DNA of 64,000 nucleotides from Pseudoscardovia radai (lineage in GTDB: Bacteria; Actinomycetota; Actinomycetes; Actinomycetales; Bifidobacteriaceae), in assembly GCF_002259605.1 (NCBI RefSeq), contig NZ_MWWR01000003.1, forward strand, positions 62,001 to 126,000. Reading direction: 5' to 3'. The notes beneath the pieces are model-generated. The model was not told where the DNA came from. It saw nothing but the letters and a program-made list of their open reading frames with translations, and did no database searches. Positions 10,742 through 19,662 of this stretch are shown one piece after another. Within the stretch, counting starts at the first letter, position 1. The number at the start of each line of letters is the position of its first letter. Made by a program: the position numbers and the translations under genes.

Positions 10742-10765
10742 AGGCCGCCGGTTCCGGCGGCCTTT
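10742..10765 (+). terminator. Intrinsic terminator after secY
   Basis: A 10-bp GC-rich stem pairs 10742-10751 with 10754-10763, with the tightest realistic loop formed by opening one or two pairs, followed by TTT. It lies 29 bases after the secY stop and would end the secY transcript before the adk promoter region. Confidence 0.75.
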
Positions 10766-10852
10766 CCATACGGCGGAGCCATTCGCCGGCATGGTTGCGG
10801 TTATCGTCTTCCCGCCGGCTTCGGCCCTCGCCCCTGCGGTCGCCGCGGCAGA

Positions 10853-10906
10853 CCAGATTTCGACAACCGCCCAGATTTTCAATCACCACCAGATTTCCAA
10901 TACCAT
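10853..10906 (+). repeat. Three 18-bp direct repeats upstream of adk
   Basis: The octamer CCAGATTT occurs at 10853, 10871 and 10889, exactly 18 bases apart, each followed by an A/C/T-rich stretch. The block is in the 275-base gap between secY and adk, about 82 bases before the adk start. It is AT-richer than its surroundings. It may be an operator array or a small minisatellite; no promoter of good quality could be fixed around it. The rest of the gap shows only the terminator. Confidence 0.7.
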
Positions 10907-10987
10907 TGAGCATTACGCGATGCCGAGCCCTCCGGTTTTCCGCCGGCCGGTCCGGCACCGCGCAATCCCGACCAAGAAAGGCAGACA

Positions 10988-11551
10988 ATGCGTCTTCTCA
11001 TCATGGGCCCCCAGGGCGTCGGCAAGGGCACGCAGGCCGCGCTTCTGAGCAAGCACTACGGAATCCCCGCCATCTCCACCGGCGACATCTTCCGCTACAA
11101 CCTCAAGAACCAGACCCCGCTCGGCAAGGAAGCGCAGGCCTATATCGACAAGGGCGAGCTCGTTCCCGACGAGCTGACCAACAAGATCGTCAAGGATCGC
11201 CTCGCCATGGACGACACCGCCAACGGCTGGATCCTCGACGGATATCCGCGCAACGCCTCCCAGGTCGAGGCCCTCGACGTCATGCTCAAGGAGCTCGGCA
11301 CGCCGCTTGACGCGGTCGTGGCCCTCACCGCCGAGCACGATGTGCTCATGGAGCGCATGATGAAGCGCGCCCAGCTCGAAGGCCGCTCCGACGACAACCC
11401 GGAGACCATCGCCAAGCGCCTCGACGTGTACGCGAAGGAAACCGCCCCGCTGCTCGACACGTACAGGACGCGCGGACTGCTTCACGAATTCGACGGTTCC
11501 GGCGATATCGACCAGATCCAGGCTACGATCGTCAGCGAGCTCGGCGAGTAA
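10988..11551 (+). CDS. adk: Adenylate kinase (short, lidless type)
   Basis: Adenylate kinase (187 residues) converts ATP and AMP to two ADP in the cytoplasm. The P-loop GPQGVGKGTQ is at residues 7-16, the AMP-binding region STGDIFRYN at about 30, and DGYPRN at about 84. The LID region is the short form, without a zinc-binding domain. adk next to secY is the common actinobacterial order. The ATG follows AAGAAAGGCAG. A clear terminator follows 52 bases after the stop. Confidence 0.98.
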   Translation: MRLLIMGPQGVGKGTQAALLSKHYGIPAISTGDIFRYNLKNQTPLGKEAQAYIDKGELVPDELTNKIVKDRLAMDDTANGWILDGYPRNASQVEALDVMLKELGTPLDAVVALTAEHDVLMERMMKRAQLEGRSDDNPETIAKRLDVYAKETAPLLDTYRTRGLLHEFDGSGDIDQIQATIVSELGE

Positions 11552-11603
11552 TCGACCGACTCCTTTCATACGGCGGCCTGTATGGCCGTCGCATCTCCTT
11601 TCC

Positions 11604-11636
11604 GACCCGCGGGTGCCTTTTGCCCGCGGGTCGTTT
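11604..11636 (+). terminator. Intrinsic terminator after adk
   Basis: GACCCGCGGG at 11604-11613 pairs perfectly with CCCGCGGGTC at 11623-11632 across a 9-base loop, followed by GTTT. It would end the secY-adk region before the LemA gene. Confidence 0.8.
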
Positions 11637-11761
11637 CATACCCCGGCTGTTTAAGGCTGTTCCATACGTCGGCCGGCGCGGATTCCACGATGGACTATCC
11701 GCGTTCCAAAATTCCCGTTTCTCCACATGTTCTGCCCACTCGACCCGATATGCTTGGACAT

Positions 11762-12376
11762 ATGAACATGGGAGTCCTCATCATCGTCATCGTCGTCGTG
11801 CTGCTCATCGTCTGGGTCATCGCGACATACAACGCGCTCGTGTCGCTGCACAACCTCGTGAAGAACGGGTGGGCGCAGATCGATGTGCAGCTCAAGCAAC
11901 GCGCCGACCTGATCCCGAATCTCGTGGAAACCGTCAAGGGCTACGCCGCCCACGAAAGCACGGTGTTCACCCAGGTGACGCAGGCACGCGCCCACGCGCA
12001 GGAGGTGGCGCAATCGAACGCCACGCCCGACCAGCGCGCCGTCGCGGAAAACGAACTGAGCCGCGCCATCCTCAACCTGTATGCCGTCTCGGAGAACTAC
12101 CCCCAGCTCCAGGCGAACACGAACTTCCTCGACCTGCAGAACCAGCTCAAGCAGATCGAGCAGAAAATCGCCTATGCACGCCAGATGTACAACGACGTCG
12201 TCATGAAGTACAACAACAAGCTGCAGATGTTCCCGTCGAATATCATCGCCGGCGCGTTCCACTTCCAGGAGGCACAGTCGTTCACCGCCTCCGACACCGA
12301 CCGCAGCGTGCCGCAGGTGAGCTTCACCTCCGCGCCCGCCGGCGACCAGCCCTTCCAGCGTCCCTCGCAGCAGTGA
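11762..12376 (+). CDS. LemA family membrane protein
   Basis: This 204-residue protein has a single N-terminal membrane helix (about residues 3-22, rich in Ile and Val) followed by a helical LemA domain: [20 protein letters not shown], then [40 protein letters not shown] and a [17 protein letters not shown] end. These blocks are diagnostic of the LemA family, whose biochemical role is unresolved. It is followed 24 bases later by a DUF2207 protein, a frequent partner. No strong ribosome binding site is seen; ATGs at 11750 and 11768 are alternatives. Confidence 0.9.
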   Translation: MNMGVLIIVIVVVLLIVWVIATYNALVSLHNLVKNGWAQIDVQLKQRADLIPNLVETVKGYAAHESTVFTQVTQARAHAQEVAQSNATPDQRAVAENELSRAILNLYAVSENYPQLQANTNFLDLQNQLKQIEQKIAYARQMYNDVVMKYNNKLQMFPSNIIAGAFHFQEAQSFTASDTDRSVPQVSFTSAPAGDQPFQRPSQQ

Positions 12377-12400
12377 TCGATAGGCGATGAGCGCACGGCC

Positions 12401-14806
12401 ATGACGAACGATTCGAGAGACACCACAGACACCGGAAACACGATTCCCGCACCGGTCACCGACGAGGCAGGCCGAAGCACGGCCCAAGCCCCCTCCGGCG
12501 CTGACGCCGCCCCGGCCCCGGTCGTCCCCGGCACCCCGGGCTCGCATGTTTCGCTGTTCTCCGCCAAGCGTCTGCGCGAAGGGCTTATCGGCGCACTCGT
12601 CGCCTGCCTCGTCATCGCCTTCGCCTTCGTCATCGTGAACCTCTCCGACACAGGCAGCAGCTCGGCGATGCAGTACACCAACCTCAATTACGACGTGCAG
12701 ACGCAGCCCGACGGCAGCCTGAGCATCGTGGAGGACGTGACGGTGCAGCTCAAGTCCCGCGACGACGACACGCCGTGGCACCAGATCTACCAGACCTACA
12801 CCCTCGACAGCCGCCAGCTGTCGAGTATCACGGGCGTCTCGGTCACGCAGATCTTCGACAACCACATGAGCACCACCTACACCAAGCAGGACTTCCAGGA
12901 CCCGGGTTCCATCTCCTCAAGCACATGGGATTCCCGATACGCCGGCCATTGGTATCTCTATGACACAACCGACGCCAAGGACTTCGACCCCACCACCGAC
13001 GCGGTGACGCCGAACGCCGACGGCTCCACGAAGAAAACCCTCGAGCTGGGCTGGAACATCGCGGAGGCGTCGAGCGGAACCTACACCTTCCGCATCGCCA
13101 TGACCTTCGACGACGTGGCCACCCAATACAGCGACATCTCCTATTTCCAGTGGGAGCCCATCTCCGCGCAGAACACCGTGCCCATCATCAAATGCACGGG
13201 CACGATCCACATGCCGCATGGCGCGGACAGCTCCGACGTGGCGGCGTGGCTGCATTCCGACGCGAACTCCACCTACTCCATCGCCGACGATGGCACGATG
13301 ACCTTCACGGTGACGCATATCCAAGCCGGGCAATACCTCGACCCCGTGTTCATCGTGGACAACAGCGCGATGGGCGACGTGCAGCGCACTGCGCCCGACA
13401 CCGGCGCCGACGCTTCCTCAGGCACCACCACATCGAGCGCAGGCATGCGCCAGACCATCATCGACCAGGAGAACCAGAAGCGCAGCGACTATCTTGCCGC
13501 CCAGCAGCACGAGGCACGCCTGTCCATCATGCTCGTCATCGCCATGATCGTACTCGGCGTGCTGCTCATCATCTGGGCCATGGTCGGTGCCTTCGTCAGC
13601 TACCGCAACTCCCAGTACCGTGGCGGCATGCAGTACTGGCGCGAACCGCCGGCCATGAGCCCGGCCGCCGCCGCCCGCCTCAACGCCGTACTCGAGGGAA
13701 CGGGGGAGAAGGACGTGACGTCCCGCTCCTTCTCCTCGACCTTGCTGTCGCTTGCCTCGAAGCATTGCATCGTCCTGGCGCCGGGGCCGCATGACTGGTA
13801 TGCCGGCATCGACCTGACGCAGGCCGACCAGAGCGCGCTGCGCCCATATGTGGCCGACATCGCGTCGTCGCATTCGCGCCACAAGGAAAGCCTGACGACG
13901 ACCATCGCGCTGACCGTGCGCAGGGGCGCACCGCTCAAGGCCTTTAACCTCAGCGTTTCCGAACGCCGCCTTCTCGAACTGCTCGAGGACTGCGCGGCGG
14001 AACTGGGCCGTGGCCAGTTCGATCTCAACGAGCTGACCGAGCAGATGCCGAAGTCGACCGGTATGAACGGCCTGCTGGTGTCCTATAAGTCGTTTGAGAA
14101 CGCATGCACGAGCGAATTCGACGAGCTCGGTGCCATCACGTCCCAGTTCAGGCTGTGCGGCGTGCCGGCCATCGTCGGCTTTGTGTACCTGTTCGGGCTC
14201 ATCGCCATCCTGCTGTCCACGTCGCTGCCGATGGTGCGGTACCTGGCCATCGTCGCGGGTCTGGTGGTCTCTGCGTTCGTGTCCTTCGCCACGAGCTACG
14301 GCTCGACGACGGCCATCTCGCCGGAGGGCCAGAGGTGGGCGCAGCAGGTGCAGTGCTTCAAGAACTACCTGCTCGATTACTCGCATTTCAACGACCGCGA
14401 TGTGCGCGACCTTGTGCTCTGGGACCGGTATCTGGTGTATGCCGCGGCCTTCGGCATTTCGAAGAAGGTCATCGCGCAGCTGTACATGGCCATGCCGCAG
14501 ATGCGCGACATCACGTGGGTGGACTCGCAGCTCGACAATTCGCTGATGTACCTGTATGTTTCGCCGCGCGCGAATATGTACAGCGGGGGAGTGGACCAGA
14601 CCTACGGCGGCGGCCTGCCGGGCGATGCTTTCGGTGGCTTCGGCGACTTCGGCGCGAATCTCGAGGCGAGTTTCCACGATGTGGCCTCCGTGTTCGAGAC
14701 AGCGACAAGCGGCACAGGCTCCGACTATGGCGGCGGCAGCTTCAGCGGCGGCGGATTCTCGGGCGGCGGCGGTGGCGCCGGTGGCGGCAGCTTCGGCGGC
14801 AGATGA
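12401..14806 (+). CDS. DUF2207 domain-containing membrane protein
   Basis: An 801-residue membrane protein. A disordered N-terminus of about 55 residues precedes a first membrane helix at about 61-82. A long extracytoplasmic region follows to about 370, with the DUF2207 pattern (NYDVQTQPDGSLSIVEDVTV). A second helix lies at about 374-399, a helical pair at about 589-628, and a Gly/Ser/Phe-rich C-terminus like those of other DUF2207 proteins. With the LemA gene just upstream it forms a common pair thought to act at the cell envelope; the function is not established. The TAG of the LemA side and this ATG are only 24 bases apart. Confidence 0.88.
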   Translation: MTNDSRDTTDTGNTIPAPVTDEAGRSTAQAPSGADAAPAPVVPGTPGSHVSLFSAKRLREGLIGALVACLVIAFAFVIVNLSDTGSSSAMQYTNLNYDVQTQPDGSLSIVEDVTVQLKSRDDDTPWHQIYQTYTLDSRQLSSITGVSVTQIFDNHMSTTYTKQDFQDPGSISSSTWDSRYAGHWYLYDTTDAKDFDPTTDAVTPNADGSTKKTLELGWNIAEASSGTYTFRIAMTFDDVATQYSDISYFQWEPISAQNTVPIIKCTGTIHMPHGADSSDVAAWLHSDANSTYSIADDGTMTFTVTHIQAGQYLDPVFIVDNSAMGDVQRTAPDTGADASSGTTTSSAGMRQTIIDQENQKRSDYLAAQQHEARLSIMLVIAMIVLGVLLIIWAMVGAFVSYRNSQYRGGMQYWREPPAMSPAAAARLNAVLEGTGEKDVTSRSFSSTLLSLASKHCIVLAPGPHDWYAGIDLTQADQSALRPYVADIASSHSRHKESLTTTIALTVRRGAPLKAFNLSVSERRLLELLEDCAAELGRGQFDLNELTEQMPKSTGMNGLLVSYKSFENACTSEFDELGAITSQFRLCGVPAIVGFVYLFGLIAILLSTSLPMVRYLAIVAGLVVSAFVSFATSYGSTTAISPEGQRWAQQVQCFKNYLLDYSHFNDRDVRDLVLWDRYLVYAAAFGISKKVIAQLYMAMPQMRDITWVDSQLDNSLMYLYVSPRANMYSGGVDQTYGGGLPGDAFGGFGDFGANLEASFHDVASVFETATSGTGSDYGGGSFSGGGFSGGGGGAGGGSFGGR

Positions 14807-14857
14807 TGGTTCGCGCCGTGACGGTGACGCCGCGCGAGATACCGCCCAGCCGGCGGA

Positions 14858-14900
14858 GACACGCCGAGGATTCCCGTTCTGTCAACCCTCTCGGCGTGTC
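14858..14900 (+). terminator. Hairpin after the DUF2207 gene, upstream of infA
   Basis: An 11-bp perfect stem pairs 14858-14868 with 14890-14900. A competing 8-bp stem (14883-14890 with 14910-14917) cannot form at the same time. There is no T-run, so this may be a weak terminator or a processing site. It lies before the infA promoter. Confidence 0.45.
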
Positions 14901-14922
14901 GCGCACCGGGAGGGTTGCGCAT

Positions 14923-14951
14923 TTGACACGATTGTGATATTTTCAAGACTT
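14923..14951 (+). promoter_or_regulatory. Probable infA promoter
   Basis: A perfect TTGACA at 14923-14928 lies in the 195-base gap before infA. The hexamer 17 bases downstream, AAGACT at 14946-14951, is only a partial -10 match. The location, just after the hairpin and about 50 bases before the start codon, fits a promoter for the alpha operon. Confidence 0.5.
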
Positions 14952-15001
14952 GGTGTGTCTTCTTCAAGGCATACCTGTAAACACAGCGAGAACGGAGTCA
15001 T

Positions 15002-15220
15002 ATGGCAAAAGATGGTGTGATCGAAGTCGAAGGGACCGTCGTGGAGGCGTTGCCGAACGCGATGTTCCGTGTCGAACTCGAGAATCATCACATCGTTCTG
15101 GCCACGATTTCCGGAAAGATGCGCAAGAATTATATTCGCATCCTTCCCCAGGACCGTGTGGTGCTCGAAATGAGCCCGTACGATCTGACCCGCGGTCGTA
15201 TTACATACCGATACAAGTAA
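15002..15220 (+). CDS. infA: Translation initiation factor IF-1
   Basis: IF-1 (72 residues, exact family length) is an OB-fold protein that occupies the ribosomal A site during initiation. The full family sequence is present, from [20 protein letters not shown] to the end [13 protein letters not shown]. An ACGGAGTC site precedes the ATG. It opens the alpha operon, followed by rpmJ after 9 bases. Confidence 0.98.
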   Translation: MAKDGVIEVEGTVVEALPNAMFRVELENHHIVLATISGKMRKNYIRILPQDRVVLEMSPYDLTRGRITYRYK

Positions 15221-15229
15221 AGGAAAACC

Positions 15230-15343
15230 ATGAAGGTTAGCCCCAGCGTGAAGCGCATCTGCGAGCATTGCCGCGTGATTCGCCGCCACGGCCGCGTCAT
15301 GGTGATCTGCACGAACCCGCGCCACAAGCAGCGTCAGGGCTGA
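15230..15343 (+). CDS. rpmJ: 50S ribosomal protein L36
   Basis: This 37-residue gene, [20 protein letters not shown] and so on, is the zinc-binding form of L36. Cys11, Cys14 and Cys27 with His32 make the zinc site. The ATG follows AAAGGAAAACC. It lies between infA and rpsM as in nearly all actinobacteria, and is too small for many ORF callers. Confidence 0.97.
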   Translation: MKVSPSVKRICEHCRVIRRHGRVMVICTNPRHKQRQG

Positions 15344-15516
15344 GCGGACACCTCGCGACATAACAGAAAAGGCGCTAGGCCACAGTCTTCCGCTTATCCG
15401 GAGAGCTTCTCCGAATGACGGCAGGCCGCACCCCAGGACAGAGACCTGGGCCTCCGCTCGCGCAGCGGACGGGGGACGGTTTGGCGCACGATCTCTGACA
15501 AACAGAAGGAATGGCA
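15344..15516 (+). promoter_or_regulatory. Structured untranslated gap between rpmJ and rpsM
   Basis: This 173-base gap is long for the alpha operon. It can form several small perfect hairpins, for example CCCAGG with CCTGGG near 15433-15451 and TCCGCT with AGCGGA near 15453-15470. No good T-run follows. A regulatory leader for rpsM and later genes is possible, but S4, the usual regulator of this operon in E. coli, is not encoded here. Confidence 0.4.
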
Positions 15517-15891
15517 ATGGCACGTCTTGCCGGAGTCGACATCCCCAATGAGAAGCGCATCGAAATCGCCCTCACCTACATCTATGGTGTGGGTCGTACG
15601 CGCGCCAAGGAAACGCTCGCTGCCACCGGTATCAACCCGGACACGCGAGTCAAGGACCTCTCTGATGACCAGCTGATTCAGCTCCGTGATTATCTCGAGG
15701 GCAACTACAAGATCGAAGGCGATCTGCGTCGCGAAGTCGAGGCAGATATCCGTCGCAAGATCCAGATCAATTGCTACCAGGGTATTCGTCATCGTCGCCA
15801 CCTCCCGGTGCGCGGCCAGCGTACGAAGACCAACGCCCGTACCCGCAAGGGTCCGAAGCGTACGGTTGCCGGAAAGAAGAAGGCCGCCTGA
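15517..15891 (+). CDS. rpsM: 30S ribosomal protein S13
   Basis: S13 (124 residues) lies in the head of the small subunit and contacts L5 and P-site t[17 protein letters not shown] is the standard N-terminus, and the C-terminal basic segment ([23 protein letters not shown]) contacts tRNA. The ATG at 15517 is preferred to the one at 15511, because AGAAGGA at 15504-15510 leaves six bases to the former and none to the latter. Confidence 0.97.
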   Translation: MARLAGVDIPNEKRIEIALTYIYGVGRTRAKETLAATGINPDTRVKDLSDDQLIQLRDYLEGNYKIEGDLRREVEADIRRKIQINCYQGIRHRRHLPVRGQRTKTNARTRKGPKRTVAGKKKAA

Positions 15892-15990
15892 GTCTTGGCG
15901 GCGTAGTCCGGACCACGGGTCGCCATCCGGTCGCCGGGTGCGGTCCATCGCCTGGACGCAATATCAGCAAATCTGAGGAAATGAGGCAAA

Positions 15991-16389
15991 GTGGCAGCTG
16001 CTAAGCAGGCCGCCCGTAAGCCCCGTCGCAAGAACCTGAAGTCGGTTCCCGTCGGGCAGGCGCATATCAAGTCCACGTTCAACAACACGATCATCTCGAT
16101 CACCGATCCGTCCGGCGCCGTGGTGTCCTGGGCGTCCGGTGGCGACGTCGGCTTCAAGGGCTCCCGCAAGTCCACGCCGTATGCCGCTGGCATGGCCGCC
16201 GAGGCCGCCGCGCGCAAGGCCATGGAGCACGGCGTGAAGAAGGTTGACGTTTTCGTCAAGGGTCCGGGTTCGGGCCGCGAAACCGCCATCCGCTCCCTCC
16301 AGTCCGCGGGTCTCGAGGTCGGTTCCATCACCGACGTCACCCCGCAGGCCCACAATGGCGTTCGTCCTCCGAAGCGCCGCCGCGTCTGA
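15991..16389 (+). CDS. rpsK: 30S ribosomal protein S11
   Basis: S11 (132 residues) lies at the platform near the mRNA exit. Conserved blocks include [56 protein letters not shown] and the end [12 protein letters not shown]. The start is GTG, preceded by GAGG. The 99-base gap from rpsM shows no clear terminator. No rpsD follows; rpoA is next. Confidence 0.98.
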   Translation: MAAAKQAARKPRRKNLKSVPVGQAHIKSTFNNTIISITDPSGAVVSWASGGDVGFKGSRKSTPYAAGMAAEAAARKAMEHGVKKVDVFVKGPGSGRETAIRSLQSAGLEVGSITDVTPQAHNGVRPPKRRRV

Positions 16390-16469
16390 AGCACTGAGAC
16401 ACAGAGAACATTAAATCCAACCCGCCGGCCGGTAAGTGCACAACCGGTTTGAGCTGAAAGGATACCAAC

Positions 16470-17471
16470 GTGCTTATCGCACAGCGTCCGTCACTGTCTG
16501 AGGAAGTCGTTTCTCCTCAGCGTTCGCGCTTCACCATCGAGCCCCTGGAGCCGGGATTCGGCTATACGCTGGGTAACTCCCTGCGCCGCACCCTGCTGAG
16601 CTCGATTCCTGGAGCGGCCGTGACGTCGGTGCGCATCTCCGGAGCCCTGCATGAGTTCACCACCCTGCCGGGCGTCACCGAGGATGTCACCGAGATTCTC
16701 CTGAACATCAAGGGAATCGTTCTCACCAGTGAATACGACGAGCCTGTCGTGATGTACCTTCGCAAGAGCGGCGAGGGCGAGGTCACCGCCGGTGACATCA
16801 CTCCGCCCGCCGGCGTCACCATCGCCAACCCCGACCACCACATCGCCACCCTCGCCGAGGACGGCGAGCTCGAGGTCGAGTTCACGGTCGAGCGAGGCCG
16901 CGGCTACGTGCCCGCCTCCATGAACAAGGGCGACAACGATGAGATCGGCCGCATCCCGGTTGATTCCATCTACTCCCCGGTTCTCAAGGTGAGCTACAAG
17001 GTCGAGGCGACGCGCGTCGAGCAGCGCACCGATTTCGACCGCCTCATCGTGGATGTCGAGACCAAGCCGGCCATCACACCGCGTGATGCCGTGGCGTCCG
17101 CCGGTTCCACGCTGGTCGAGCTCTTCGGACTTTTCCGTGAGCTCAACAACCAGGCCGAAGGCATTGAAGTCGGCCCGGCTCCGGTCAAGGAGGAGGCGAA
17201 CAGCGAGCTGGCGGTTCCGATCGAGGAACTCAACCTGACGCAGCGTTCGTACAACTGCCTGAAGCGCGAAGGCATCCATACGATTGGCGAGCTGGTCAAT
17301 CACACCGAGCAGGACCTGCTCGATATCCGCAATTTCGGTATGAAGTCCATCGACGAGGTCAAGGAGAAGCTCCAGGCCCTTGGTCTGAGCCTCAAGGAAT
17401 CCCCGCTGGGCAGCATCCCGATGAACCTGGAAGGCGGCACGTTCTACACGCCGGACGACGAGGAGAAGTAA
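16470..17471 (+). CDS. rpoA: RNA polymerase subunit alpha
   Basis: RpoA (333 residues) is the dimeric scaffold for core RNA polymerase assembly. The N-terminal domain (about 1-230) contains [30 protein letters not shown]. The C-terminal domain (about 250-315) carries the DNA- and activator-binding helices around [33 protein letters not shown]. The start is GTG after GAAAGGA. The gene sits between rpsK and rplQ without rpsD. Confidence 0.98.
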   Translation: MLIAQRPSLSEEVVSPQRSRFTIEPLEPGFGYTLGNSLRRTLLSSIPGAAVTSVRISGALHEFTTLPGVTEDVTEILLNIKGIVLTSEYDEPVVMYLRKSGEGEVTAGDITPPAGVTIANPDHHIATLAEDGELEVEFTVERGRGYVPASMNKGDNDEIGRIPVDSIYSPVLKVSYKVEATRVEQRTDFDRLIVDVETKPAITPRDAVASAGSTLVELFGLFRELNNQAEGIEVGPAPVKEEANSELAVPIEELNLTQRSYNCLKREGIHTIGELVNHTEQDLLDIRNFGMKSIDEVKEKLQALGLSLKESPLGSIPMNLEGGTFYTPDDEEK

Positions 17472-17659
17472 CCCTCGCCTCCGGTTCCCGCCAGGAGCGT
17501 GGCGGCGTGGCCTTCCGGCCCCGCCGCCGCAGACCCCGGCGCGCGCGGCGCGTTGCGTCCATCGTGCGCCAGGCGGGGGAACCGCCGTGTCCACCACCAC
17601 CCGTCTGCCGGATGTTCGGGCGAATGCCCACCTGACGGACGGAAACCAAGGAGAACAAC

Positions 17660-18286
17660 ATGCCTACACCGAAGAAGGGCCCGCGCCTCGCGTCCAGCCC
17701 GGCACATGAGCGCCTGATGCTCGCGAACATGGCCACCAGCCTGTTCCAGAACGGCAGCATCCGCACCACGCTTCCCAAGGCGAAGCGCCTGCGTCCGCTC
17801 GCCGAGCGTCTGATCACCTTTGCCAAGCGCGGCGACCTGCACTCCCGCCGTCGCGTGATGCGCGTCATCCGTGACAAGTCCATCGTGCACAAGCTCTTCA
17901 CCGAGATCGCCGAGACCATGGAGCAGCGCGAGGGCGGCTACACCCGTATCGTGCGCCTTGCCCCGCGCCGTGGCGATGCCGCTCCGATGGCCATCATCTC
18001 GCTCGTCACCGAGCCGGTGAGCGCCAAGCGCGCCACGGTTGAGGAAGCCGAAGCCGTTGCCGCCGCCGCTGATGCCGCTCGCGCCGATGGTGCCGCGGAG
18101 GATGCCGTGGAGGCCGCCGTCGAGGCCAACGAGAACAACGATGCCGACGTGGCCGCTGCCGACGCCGCCGCCGTTGAGCTCGAGAAGGACGCCAAGGCCG
18201 CCGATGCCGAGGCCAACGAGCAGGCTCTCGAGGCCGACGTGGCCGACGAGGCCGCTGCCGCCGACAAGAAGGCCGACAACGAGTAG
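17660..18286 (+). CDS. rplQ: 50S ribosomal protein L17 with long Ala/Asp/Glu tail
   Basis: L17 lies near the tunnel exit. The core (about residues 1-116) is typical: [26 protein letters not shown], then [15 protein letters not shown]. The remaining 90 residues are an acidic, Ala-rich low-complexity extension, so the protein is 208 residues long where about 120 is common in other phyla. Related actinobacterial L17 proteins also carry such tails, though the length varies. It follows rpoA after 188 bases and is the last gene of the operon. Confidence 0.97.
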   Translation: MPTPKKGPRLASSPAHERLMLANMATSLFQNGSIRTTLPKAKRLRPLAERLITFAKRGDLHSRRRVMRVIRDKSIVHKLFTEIAETMEQREGGYTRIVRLAPRRGDAAPMAIISLVTEPVSAKRATVEEAEAVAAAADAARADGAAEDAVEAAVEANENNDADVAAADAAAVELEKDAKAADAEANEQALEADVADEAAAADKKADNE

Positions 18287-18348
18287 CTCGACACCGAGCG
18301 CAGCCACGTGGCGTCGCGCCGCGTAGAGCGAAGCTCACGTTCGAGATC

Positions 18349-18382
18349 AGGACCCCGTACCGAATGGTGCGGGGTCCTTTCG
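18349..18382 (+). terminator. Intrinsic terminator after rplQ
   Basis: A 13-bp stem with one G-T pair joins 18349-18361 to 18366-18378 across a GAAT tetraloop, followed by TTCGT. It would close the infA-rplQ transcription unit. Confidence 0.85.
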
Positions 18383-18406
18383 TATGTCCTCGCCTATGTC
18401 CTCATC

Positions 18407-18490
18407 TAACAATGTGATGGCTTTCGGACAGTTTTCGACGATTTTCGGGCTTCGTGGCGAGGATTTTGTCCGCAAAGCATCACATTGTTA
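18407..18490. repeat. 84-base element with 24-bp inverted ends
   Basis: The 24 bases at 18407-18430 and 18467-18490 are inverted copies of each other with 21 matches, the outermost 13 being perfect (TAACAATGTGATG and its complement). A 36-base centre separates them. The element lies between the rplQ terminator and the truA start, and ends 49 bases before the ATG. It could be a miniature mobile element, a leader hairpin for truA, or a paired operator. Confidence 0.75.
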
Positions 18491-18539
18491 TGAGGCTGAC
18501 CTTGAGCCACGATGCCTCGGCTGTGGCATGATGGGGGGC

Positions 18540-19466
18540 ATGAGACTTCGCATCGACCTGGCATATGACGGCACGGATTTCCACGGATGGGCCACGCAGC
18601 CCGGCCTGCGCACCGTGCAGGGGGAGCTCGAACGCGCCCTGGCCTTGGCGATGCATATCCGCGCGACGCCGGCAGGGATTGCGCCCTCCGCCGCCGACCC
18701 CTGGCCGCGCGTCGTCGTGGCGGGGCGCACCGACACAGGCGTCCACGCCTCCCACCAGGTCTGTCATCTCGACGTTCCCGAGGATGTGCTGCGTCGCGCC
18801 GTGGGGCATATGGATGTGCCGCCCACCGAGGCGTTGCGCCGGCGCATCTCGCATATCCTTCCGCCCGATATCGCCGTCCACGCCATCGTCGAAGCGCCCG
18901 AGGGCTTCGACGCGCGTTTCTCGGCGCTCGAACGCGTCTATGTGTACCGCGTGAGCGACGGCGCGCGCCTGTGCGATCCTCGCCTGCGCGGTTTCGTGCT
19001 GCGTTGCGACGATGACCTGGACGTGACGGCCATGAACGAGGCCGCGCGCTGTGCGATCGGCCTGCACGATTTCGGCAGCTTCGCCACGCCGAATCCGGGC
19101 GGCACCACGATCCGCGAGGTCAAGTCCGTGCTGTGGGCGCGGGCCGGGACGGGCACGCTGCCGAATCCCGACGGCGACGGGGCGCATGACGTGCCGTTCT
19201 GCGAATCCGGGCTTCTGACGTTCACGATTGTGGCCGATGCTTTCGCGCATAACATGGTGCGCTCGCTTGTCAACGCGTGCCTCCAGGTGGGGCGCGGGCG
19301 CAAAAGCGTGGAGTGGTTCCGCGGGAAGATCGCCAGCCCCGTGCGCGAAGGCGGCACGGGACCCGCGCCGGCATGCGGGCTGACGCTCGAGCGCGTCGTG
19401 TATCCCGCGGACGCCGACCTCGCCAGCCGCGCCGCCAGCATCCGCGCCCGCCGCACGCTTGAGTAG
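18540..19466 (+). CDS. truA: tRNA pseudouridine(38-40) synthase TruA
   Basis: TruA (308 residues) makes pseudouridine in the anticodon stem-loop of many tRNAs. The N-terminus RLRIDLAYDGTDFHGWATQP and the catalytic motif GRTDTGVHA with Asp65 are present. The start chosen is the ATG at 18540 after a run of six G; the in-frame extension upstream enters the inverted-repeat element and has no family support. An ATG three codons earlier (18531) is possible. truA after rplQ is a common order. Confidence 0.95.
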   Translation: MRLRIDLAYDGTDFHGWATQPGLRTVQGELERALALAMHIRATPAGIAPSAADPWPRVVVAGRTDTGVHASHQVCHLDVPEDVLRRAVGHMDVPPTEALRRRISHILPPDIAVHAIVEAPEGFDARFSALERVYVYRVSDGARLCDPRLRGFVLRCDDDLDVTAMNEAARCAIGLHDFGSFATPNPGGTTIREVKSVLWARAGTGTLPNPDGDGAHDVPFCESGLLTFTIVADAFAHNMVRSLVNACLQVGRGRKSVEWFRGKIASPVREGGTGPAPACGLTLERVVYPADADLASRAASIRARRTLE

Positions 19467-19527
19467 GGGAGCTCGCGTCGCCGCACGTTGGGTAGCCGCA
19501 CGCCTAGTCAACCGCACGCATGGGCGC
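19451..19527 (+). repeat. 15-16 bp imperfect repeats over the end of truA
   Basis: CCGCACG occurs at 19451, 19481, 19496 and 19512, giving spacings of 30, 15 and 16. The first copy is inside the last codons of truA, with the stop codon, and the rest lie in the 196-base gap before the ATP-grasp gene. Similar short-period repeats occur elsewhere in the window. No function is known. Confidence 0.5.
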
Positions 19528-19662
19528 GGACATCGTATCGTATTTCCTTCTTCTCGCCGTGCCTCCTTTTGTAGCATTCCCGAAACATCGGGCGACATGC
19601 TGGGTAATACGGGGACCGTAGTGTCAGTGTCTGCGCGTATATGCATGAAGGAGGACGGAAGG

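Noticed and set aside
10791-11048. A small frame before adk that contains the 18-bp repeat as QI-type peptide repeats.
   Set aside because: It runs into adk out of frame and has no ribosome binding site.
18384-18539. A 52-codon N-terminal extension of TruA.
   Set aside because: It crosses the inverted-repeat element, starts inside the terminator tail, and has no TruA homology.
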